Below, one piece after another: positions 47,836 to 64,000 of a DNA stretch of 64,000 nt. Under the pieces are notes generated by a model. That model was given only the letters and a program-made list of their open reading frames with translations. It did not search any database and was not told the DNA's origin. This DNA is from Rhipicephalus microplus (taxonomy: Eukaryota > Arthropoda > Arachnida > Ixodida > Ixodidae), in the NCBI RefSeq assembly GCF_043290135.1, contig NC_134710.1, positions 206,324,692-206,388,691 on the forward strand. The letters run 5' to 3'. How positions within the stretch are numbered: position 1 is the first letter of the stretch; the number at the start of each line of letters is the position of its first letter. The position numbers and the translations under genes were made by a program.

Positions 47836-48745
47836 TAAAAGCTAGTTCAATAGAGCAGTAATGGAATTCAGTGAGCCAACAGTTCGAGATGCGCTGAGCG
47901 CGATAATAAAGGGCGTAAACCCACGCGCGGGCACATCTTCTCGCCTAAGTAGTACGAACACCAAACGAAGTACGCGAGCTACGTGCACGGTCGGCACGTA
48001 TTTATACTCCAAAATGGATTTCAGTTCTGGCTGTTAAGAAGAACCTGGGTCATAGCCGCGGCTACTTATGGACGCCAGAAGCCTATAGACATAAGCGACG
48101 GCCACTCTGCAGATAGCAAAATTGGCACTTCTGCAAGCGCAGCTTCTGCAAGTTGTGATGACCGTGAACGAAAAAGTCGGTCTTTATAGATTGTATTGCC
48201 CTTTTGTTTTGTTTTCTATGTGTGAATTTCCCGGGCACACTTGCGCCGTTGGCATCGCCATGTGGTCCTGCCACTGAAGGCACACGCGTGACGCTGGCGT
48301 GAGGGCCTCCATAGACATTTCTCCTGTAGCCAGGTCAATGTTGCGAAGGTAACAAAAGCTCTGTTCAAATTCCTACGCCACGCGGACTTGAACAAGCGGC
48401 TGTAACAGCAATGTCACACACCGCGAAAGACAAGACTGAACTATGACTGAGTGTGCGCGCGTGTGCTGCCAAATGTGCTGTGTTTATCACTCTCCCTTCT
48501 CTGCTCTCTAACCTTCATTTACCCCATCCCCCTCCCATGCGCAGGGTAACAAACCGGCTGCCTATAGGCTGGTTAACCTCCCTGCTGTTCTTTTCCTCCT
48601 ATTTTTCTTCCTTCCTCCCTTCCACTGCGTAGGATGTGCGTTGCGCGCACATGCATTGTAGCGTTCTTACACCTGTGTGCGTCCGATTCGTGCTCGATGC
48701 CACGCTGTGTTAATGCTTTCTTATATTTCAATAGTATAATTGTTG
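47836..48745. other. Non-coding interval
   Basis: No gene or repeat recognised. A pyrimidine-rich stretch lies at 48485-48630. Confidence 0.35.
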
Positions 48746-48958
48746 GAGTTTGGCATCATAAAACCGCTATACATATGATTATGAGACACGCCAGAGTGGG
48801 GGGTTTCAGAGATGTCGACCACCTGGCGGTCTTTAAGTACGCTTAAATAATAAAAAATGCGGCCGCAAGCATTTTCGCCTCCATCTCAAGTGCAGCTGCA
48901 GCGGCCGGGTTTGATCCCGCGACCTGCAGCCGAGCACCATCAGGCCACCGTTGTGGGT
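48746..48958 (-). mobile_element. Diverged Ruka-like SINE
   Basis: Reverse orientation: TTTGGCATCATAAAACCGC, ATGATTATGAGACACGCCAG, CGACCACCTGGCGGTCTTTA, then GGCCGGGTTTGATCCCGCGA and a degraded head at 48930-48958. Confidence 0.8.
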
Positions 48959-50838
48959 GAAATATTTTGTTTTGTCTCTCGGTAAACGCCAATGGTTTTT
49001 CCTCGGTTTCACCGTTCAGTACTGAGAACACCAGAAATACTGCTGGCAGGCTCTTTATCACGGCAGCGGTAAGCAACGCTGTCAGGCGCCAACGTGAACA
49101 TATAAGTATTCATTCGAATGTTTTGCCTTCATGCTGTGAAACTGACCTCCTCTTTGCGTAAATTAGTGTGGAAGTAGTTTGCGCGAAGGCCAACCTGGAA
49201 TTAGGATGCTCGTTTAGGACATGCGTTCAGATGCAACCAAAATAAAACTGCAAAATTTTGTGAGCAATGGATGAAATTCCATGCAATGAACTGGTGAACG
49301 GATCAGTTTAAATCTCGTGTGACGTGAAGTTGTCGGTCAAAATTTCTAAACCACTGCGTACGTGACTAGAACCATTGGAGCCCTTCTTGGGCGAATTACC
49401 ACCGAGTACAGTTAAATTGGCTGACGTGAAGGCATTTTTTTCTCCGATTCGTTTTAACCTTAGTAGAGCAGGCGTTTCCATAGAAAGAACGTACAAAGAG
49501 TTAACTAAACTAACCTTGGTTACCACCGTTAGACGCGTAAGATGCTGCTCACAATGATGAAAGGAAAACATGCGAATAAAATACCCATCTCTGCAACTCG
49601 AACAAGGCTGGTTACCGAAAGTTACATCACAACAGAAAAAAAAAGAAATATGTGAGAGGGAAAACAGAGAGGAGTAAAAGTACATAATAAACGAAAATGC
49701 GCGCACGCCTTACGTCAATTGAAGCGTATATGTACACAAAGGAGCCCTTCTTTGTTTCTTTTTTGCCTCTTCATTTCTTTCTTTCGTATTCGTCTGCGGT
49801 GGCATGAACAGCAACGAAAGCGTGGCCACATGCCGCGTCCAGCAAGTTTCGCACGGCGTCTTTCCTTGAGTAACGAAGGGGAAGGCGGACGGCTTTTCCT
49901 CCTTGGCCGCGGACCTTCCAACGCCGTGGAGTGATTGGTAGTCCTCTGGAAGCGCGTGTGTCTAGGAAAAACCCAAATGGACTGCAGTAGCGGTGATGCG
50001 CGCCCCAACGTACCACGTCGACAGTTTCTTGCTGTGGTATACTACAGCACCGAAAGTCACAATAAAGCATCAACTCCTCGGCAGGACAGTCCGAGCTGCA
50101 GCTATATATATGCGCTTTCTATATTTCTAAGAAATGGCGCGAGGAGTGCCACCCACGTTATATAATTATGTGATATAACTATAGAACGTACTGCACTCAG
50201 AATTCACTATACTGGTCGAGCACTTTTTTTTCCCGAGGAACAAAAGGAAATGGACGTGAAGAACCTCTCTGGGCACTTTCACTAACCGAAATTCAACAGA
50301 ACCTAGCAAAGTCCACTTCTTTATTATGAATGTATCCTCCTCATTCAATGACACGCAGCTACTCTTACCGAACCCAATCAGCCTGGTCAGCATATGTTCG
50401 CTCGCAATTCCTTGAACCATGATTTCAGTTACTGTCTGTAACGCTCACAGCGGACTCACATGCGGCGTTCGCTCGTGCTGTTGCCTGTAAAAGCCTTTCA
50501 GGCACAAGTGGCATATAGAATACCTAGCGAAACACGCTCAATCATCGCAAGCTTGACAGCGCGACGTCACTGGCAAAGAATGAGTTCACAAATTCCCACT
50601 GGGGTAGGCGCCGGAGAGGCGTCAACCAATGTCCTCCTCAATGGTTAAATATCCTCACATAATAAAGGAAACTAACACGTTGTAGTGTTGCATAAAAATA
50701 TTTGTGCGGGGCCTACACTTGCTGGAGAAGCCGAGTGTGAAGCAGAGCTATCACACGCACAAAACTAGGAACAGGCTTGGCTGAGCTCCATTTGGGAGTT
50801 TTGTCATTAGAAATCTGATTTTTACTAGTTGAGTTCCA
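48959..50838. other. Non-coding interval
   Basis: No recognised gene. 49740-49960 has overlapping open frames on both strands over a pyrimidine-rich then GC-rich segment, without a known domain. Confidence 0.35.

Positions 50839-50924
<86 letters not shown>
50839..50924. repeat. (AT)n microsatellite
   Basis: About 43 uninterrupted AT units. Tyr-Ile frames through it are artefacts. Confidence 0.98.
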
Positions 50925-50926
<2 letters not shown>

Positions 50927-53131
50927 AATAGGTGCACATTTATACAACGAGTCCTCTTACGGGGTAACGATCAATTTAATAGCCAGAAACGCAGCCACGA
51001 TTTTGTTTTGTTTTCAGAGAGAGGGGGGGGGGTTAAATCGCCTTTTATGCATGCTAATACATGTTTTTTTATGTGTGAACGTATACAATGAGATGCAAAA
51101 CATTCGGCAGGGGGCTCCCAGTTACATCCTCCTTAAAAGCAACGCTCCTAACAAGAGCGTAGCATACCAACTTCCATGACAATCTAGAATGAAAGTCTCA
51201 CAGCAAGTTTCAGGCGTCAAATTATGGACAAGCACCACCACGTGCATGATAAAAGGACGGACATGGTGTGCGCATGATTCGCAGCATACTTTCGAATATA
51301 TCCAAGCACAGAACACGCAAGCTTTCTGTTTCACTTTACTTTGAGTACTAACATAAACTAAGTCAAACTACTGTACAGGTGTCAAAGATTGAACAGCACA
51401 AAAAAGACGAACCACACAGAAAGGCGCACAGATACAGTACTACATTTGTGCGTCTTACTGCGTGATCCGACTTTTTTTTTTTTTTTGCACTGTCTATAGA
51501 ATCCCAAGTATACGAACCAACTTGGTAAAGCATCTGCTTTAGCTAAGTGGATAGAGAAGGGCCAACAATCACATGACATCTACACCAAAGCTACAGTCGA
51601 CTGAACACCTAGCTGAGAGGATCATTCACAACTGTTCGACCCTCCCATGATCAATTCATTAATGGACATAGTCTACATACACCATAAAGAATCATTTCTA
51701 CAGTAGCAAACAACGCATGGCTCATGCTCTCACTGCGGGTATTCTTTATGAAAGACAGGCTTTCATTCATTCAAGCAGCGAACGCTAGTCAGCCGCCGTC
51801 TGACAAAGGAAAAAATTTGAAAAAAGTACTGTTGTAGAGCTGGTCGAAATGTATGGGCGGTGAAAACTGCTCTCCCCTGTCGCGGTCGCCTATCACAGGT
51901 ATATAGCAATCAATGAACAATAGATGTTTCACGAAATCCTCGCCGAGAGCAGCGGCGCAACTGCAGCAGCAAACGCATTCCTATATTTCGTCGATATGGT
52001 CGAGCAATGTGGCGTGACGAACGAATGCTTCCGCTGCTGCGAGTGCTGACACAGCCGCCATCAAAAGCTGCTTCTCGACGTAATAAACTAAAGGGAACGT
52101 AGGAGGAAATTTTCCAGAGGTGGTTTAGAGGAGACTGTCCCTCGACAGCTTTCTGATCATACACACCACTATTTTCCCGAGCTGCAGGGGGGAAAATGAA
52201 AGAAATTCTTACAACCACTCAAAGTCATATTTTCCTCGTAGCGGATATTTTTATCTTTCACCTATATTATTCTGCGACAAAAAAAAAATCAGGCATAGCT
52301 GTCGTTAAAGTGTGCCCAGGCGCATATTCGGTGTATCCACCTTTTCTTCGCGAATCTCCGCTAGATGTAAAGCGTTGATAGTGAAGACAAACGCTTAGTT
52401 TAATCGCTTACCAAGCCATGAATTAGAAGATCGTCTATGTTTCATACAGCAGCATTTTCTCTTTTCCCCCACAACCTACCCAAATTAAGTCCCTCAGCAA
52501 TAACATTGTCCTTTGCAATGGAAATTAAGCTTTCCGTTGCAAAAGTAGTGGCGCATACAGATAACATGAAAATGTCCCCATCAGCTACTAATGGCGAGAC
52601 TGTGTGGTATGCCGGGGCTGGTTATGCTTGCCTCCTCTTACTGGGCTCCCCCATCAGCGAGCATTGATGGCTGCATGCAAGCTCAAACATTTCCGTCGCT
52701 TTCGTAAGCTGTGCATTAGTCTAGGCGTAGCATATAGTTCTTATTTGAGCTGGTGTTCTTGTTTTACTTGTACACTTTTATTTAAAGCAAATAATTGTGG
52801 ACACAACAAAGCATACATCGGCCGCTGTCACATGTGAAGAATCTGATTATTGCTGGCATTGATATCCCAAACATGAAGGTTTCTCAACTACGTGAATAAA
52901 TGGTGTATTCAGACTCTTCAAACTATTTGATACAACCGATGTCCGTCTGTCTAGTCTAACCGAGTTGTCTGTGAGTTCTTGTACTGCCACAACGTAGTAT
53001 ATGTTGTATAGAAACATTTGTTTGAGGTGTTTCATTCGTAGCTATAATTTTTACATTTTGCTGTTCTCTAAATGTGTACACACACCAAAGGATGGGAAAC
53101 ACAGCCGAGGGGTGCAGCGATTTACATGGCG
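50925..53131. other. Non-coding interval
   Basis: No gene recognised. A run of G (51022-51031) and a run of T (51471-51486) are the only simple-sequence features. Confidence 0.35.
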
Positions 53132-53144
53132 TGAAGAAATGAAG

Positions 53145-53146
<2 letters not shown>

Positions 53147-53237
<91 letters not shown>

Positions 53238-53418
53238 ATGCGGGTTTTAACGTCCCACAACCACCATATGATCATGAGAGACGCCGTACTGGAGGGCTCC
53301 GGAAATTTCGACCACCTGGTATTTTTTAACGTGCACCCAAATCTGAGCACACGGGCCTACAACATTTCCGCCTCCATCGGAAATGCAGCCACCGCAGCCG
53401 GGATTCGATCCCGCGACC
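53147..53418 (-). mobile_element. 5'-truncated Ruka SINE with expanded (AATC)n tail and TSD
   Basis: Read on the minus strand, the element starts inside the tRNA head at TCGCGGGATCGAATCCCGGC. It has a normal body and ends in about 22 AATC units (53147-53236 as GATT on the plus strand). The 15-bp repeat TGAAGAAATGAAGTT flanks it exactly at 53132-53146 and 53419-53433, so truncation happened at insertion. Confidence 0.95.
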
Positions 53419-53433
53419 TGAAGAAATGAAGTT

Positions 53434-53742
53434 CGCTTGCCTAAAATGGAGTCAACTGGCACATTACAGGGTAAATCAGAGATCATTGCGAGCGGCCTTC
53501 GTCCGGCAGGGCACATGAATTAACCTGAAAATGATTATGATTGTGGCTATGACAAACTAATGTATTGAGGTATATGATCAGTGTGATTACTGTCTCGTAT
53601 GTACCTTTGAGTCAGCAATAACTACGGAAGGTAATTAATGAACCACGTGCTTTGTTGCCCCGCTGCGTCTCGCTGGTGTGCATAGAGGGCTACGATCATT
53701 TATGCTCATCCCCTTCATCAACCTTGTATCGGTGAAAATTAA
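53434..53742. other. Non-coding interval between SINE and ATT tract
   Basis: Nothing recognised. Confidence 0.4.
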
Positions 53743-55935
<2,193 letters not shown>

Positions 55936-55952
55936 ATATATTTATATATATT

Positions 55953-56065
<113 letters not shown>

Positions 56066-56682
56066 ACAAGGAGAAATTTCTGACAGAATTAATAAGTACC
56101 ATAGATAAATACATTTGAAAACAAAGAAATTGAGCAATTTTCATCTAATATGCAAAAGCACGAACGACACAAAAGAAATATTTATAAATATTTATAATTA
56201 CTAATACAATTAAGGCTCCTTACAAAGAAGGAAGTACATCTTAACTTTTTTTCTTCACACTGTTTTTAGTGTTATATTCTTTGAAAAGTTCACGGACATA
56301 GCTATTTTCGTGGAATAGATAAGGTATTTAATATGATAAAGCTTGCTTACCATATGTTGTTCTGAAAAAAGGCAATCGAAAACGATCAAAGCGTAGTTCA
56401 TATGGAGTATCGCTTGGGTAGCAATGCTCTATATAAGTGCCAACGGTGTTTACTATTTCATTAATGACATATAAGCTGAGTTTAAGATTGTATAATTGGT
56501 AGACAGTACCTGTATAAGTGGTAGACAGGCTTTCGTAGCCGATTTTAAGTATTAGACATCCACTCATTCAGCATATATTACATGTTATGACACTGCAATT
56601 CTACGCGTCTGCCAAGCAATATCACATTGGTTAAGGTGACTTCTACTACATGACATTGTTTTTTAAGCAGTTTCAGCAATAG

Positions 56683-56881
56683 CATGGTTCTATAGTGGAC
56701 CACTTGCTTGTCATGCAGATGGTGTGCGTTTGATTGTCGCTCAATTGAAAGTTCTTATTATTCATTTTATTTGCATCTTTCTCAATTTTTCGGTAACGGA
56801 CAAGATTATCTTTTGCTCACAACCAACGACGCCGACAACGGAATTTCTGCGAACGAGCTCGTTAACGCTACAGCGTTAAAA
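56683..56881 (+). mobile_element. Second SINE-like family, copy 2
   Basis: Head TTCTATAGTGGACCACTTGC, then TTTGATTGTCGCTC. Body TTCATTTTATTTGCATCTTT, CTCACAACCAACGACGCCG and ACAACGGAATTTCTGCGAAC. End TAACGCTACAGCGTTAAA. It matches 45884-46083 along its body and end. Confidence 0.6.
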
Positions 56882-62327
<5,446 letters not shown>

Positions 62328-62548
62328 CTCTTCGGTGGATCAGTAGTGGCTATGGTGCTCGGATACTGACCCGAGTTTCGCACGTTCGATCCCGGCCGTA
62401 GAGGTTGCATTTAAACCAAAGCGAAATACTTGAGGCACATGTACTGCGCCATGCTAGTTCACGTTAAAGAACGCAAGATGGTCAGACTTTCCAGAGCCCT
62501 CCACTGCGGCGTTCCTCATGATCATATCGCGGATTTAGGACTCCTTAC
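62328..62548 (+). mobile_element. Diverged Ruka-like SINE
   Basis: Head CGGTGGATCAGTAGTGGCTA, B-box-like CACGTTCGATCCCGGCC, body TTCACGTTAAAGAACGCAAG and AGAGCCCTCCACTGCGGCGT, then CATGATCATATCGCGG. It resembles the copy at 29944 more than the young copies. Confidence 0.82.
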
Positions 62549-62596
62549 TCGAAGTGAAGCCTGCACAGGATCAGTTTGCAACGGAGTTCCAAGCGC

Positions 62597-62795
62597 CGGT
62601 GTAGCTAACTGGTCGAGTACTGGACCGCTACGCAGAGGGTCTGCTCTTGATTCCCATTCTGTCCTGCGTATTTTATATTTGGTTTTATTTTCTCTTATAT
62701 TGTGCGATACTGGTTACGGACACCAGCGGCGACGGCGGCGAACAACTACGGCACCAGAATCCACCCTCGTTGTGATCTTATAACAGATTTCGCTG
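62597..62795 (+). mobile_element. Second SINE-like family, diverged copy 3
   Basis: Head GCCGGTGTAGCTAACTGGTC and a body with TTTTATTTTCTCTTATATTG, GGTTACGGACACCAGCGGCG, then an end GATTTCGCTGTAAAA. The order matches copies 1 and 2, but the similarity is weaker. Confidence 0.45.
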
Positions 62796-64000
62796 TAAAA
62801 TGAGGCATGAGGTTCCCTTTAGCGAGAGGTGGTGTAATGATTTCCCCTCAGTCATTTTTAGTAGTTCGAATTTTGTGTCTTCCTACCATGAAAGTTGCAC
62901 TCGTTTATTCGTTTAGCAAGAGGAAGGTGTTGTAATTTCTACACGCTTTATAAGTTTAGTTATGCGGATATGTCCTATCAAGTAGCCAAGTACAAATAAA
63001 AAACCAGATGTCAAACGTGGGAGCGCATTTGGGCGTATGCAACAGTGAAAAAAAATTGAACCATCTCCACGAAGAAAACCCTGATGTGATGCGAAGCATC
63101 AGCGTTGCGCACGGGTGGCGTCACGGGTTGAACGGCGCTAACACGGGTGCTGAGGTGGGCGCTGGAAAATTCGTTTGAAGTGACGGCTGGCGTAGGTCTT
63201 ACAGATGGCACGTGCAGATGCCCTGACGAGGCACTGTGGCAAACCTCGGGTTCAAATTCATTTCATCAATTACCACCTTCTGACATGGCCTTTCAAGCAT
63301 GAAAGAGGGAGAATTTTTGCTACCTGTGCAACTTTTTGCAACTTACTGAGATTGCTAACCATTAATTTTTCATCAATTGTTATAGGACACTACTGAATAA
63401 ACCTGTCTGATGGAAGTAACCCCAAGATCTTAATCTACAAGCGTTCAAATAGTGCAGGTATAGGTAGCCTATTACTTTGGAATATGAAATTCAAGAAAAT
63501 AAGCAACTTCTGAGGTGGATTCGTTTTTTTAGCTGTTTCCCTGCCGACAAAAACTGGCGGCTGAATTTTCATGAAGACGTTACTACAACAGCAGTGGGCG
63601 CACCTCGGTACCATCATACTTAAGAAGAAATGGATCTCTAACCGAATGTGGCGCTGGCTCTGGACTTCTCTACAAACGCAGGCAAGCAGCCGCTATTCGA
63701 AAATGTTGTAGTGAATTATCGAGGCGTGCGTGCTGACTCAGGGTTGAAATGTTTCGTTGAACTGGCGAACACTGCCGAGCGCTGACTGGTCCGGAAAATC
63801 TTTCTCACCGTCCGTCAATGCGAGAGGCAATTAACGGTCATGCTGTGCGATCGTGCCAACTGGTTGCAAGTGCCAACTTCAGAAACTCGTGTCTCACCTC
63901 ACGTTAATACGATATAGAGTGAGGCAGAAATGTAATGTGAGTAGTTTGGTACATTAAGCACTTCAGTTCATATTTTATTAGGAACACCTCCATGCGCATA
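62796..64000. other. Non-coding right edge
   Basis: No gene recognised. TGATGCGAAGCATCA at 63087-63101 is another perfect GAA-loop hairpin, followed by a GC-rich segment (63102-63190). Confidence 0.35.

Noticed and set aside
53147..53236. Regular short repeats considered as a CRISPR-like array
   Set aside because: Pure tetranucleotide repeat with no spacers; it is the tail of a SINE.

Overview
The window is nuclear DNA from an arthropod, almost certainly a hard tick (Ixodidae, probably metastriate). The main evidence is many copies of a tRNA-derived SINE that matches the Ruka family known from ixodid ticks. Non-LTR retrotransposon fragments of RTE type, decayed Ty3/gypsy elements, long microsatellites and an almost complete absence of host coding sequence fit the same picture. 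No rRNA, genuine tRNA gene, CRISPR array or bacterial-style operon was seen.

Layout. 1-1430: RTE-type LINE remnant (minus strand), a dispersed repeat and a small GATC-rich inverted-repeat element. 2356-2499: the one convincing host exon, a 48-codon neutral ceramidase exon on the minus strand with good splice sites; its partner exons were not found. 5.8-8.6 kb: repeats, a 446-bp GATA microsatellite, a Ruka SINE with target-site duplication (TSD), a possible GIY-YIG remnant and an RTE 3' end. 8.57-12.5 kb: a degenerate Ty3/gypsy element on the minus strand (3' LTR, polypurine tract, integrase, RNase H, RT, protease; gag and 5' LTR not found). 12.54-12.63 kb: a near-perfect 43-bp-arm hairpin.

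13.03-28.43 kb is a direct tandem segmental duplication of about 7.7 kb (copy A 13.03-20.73 kb, copy B 20.73-28.43 kb). The copies differ by a Ruka insertion present only in A (with a clean empty site in B), a 680-bp element present only in A, and a 965-bp gypsy pol fragment present only in B. Identity is patchy, with one tract close to 99.6% inside a much more diverged background.

28.4-64 kb is repeat-rich intergenic or intronic DNA. It holds old and young Ruka-like SINEs, a second SINE-like family, a 1.9-kb foldback element (33.46-35.34 kb), a hAT-like element (36.84-38.65 kb), an exact 403-bp tandem duplication bounded by AT tracts (39.38-40.2 kb), an RTE LINE split by a GATC-rich inverted-repeat transposon carrying a Myb/SANT-like exon remnant (40.55-43.3 kb), a MITE-like element (44.76-45.38 kb), a possible charged-protein exon (47.05-47.22 kb) and several long AT, ATT and AATC microsatellites.

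The genes do not form a pathway. What the window records is the history of an unstable tick intergenic or intronic region: duplication, probable gene conversion, SINE insertion dated relative to the duplication, and nested transposons. All family assignments were made by eye from motifs; no database search was possible.
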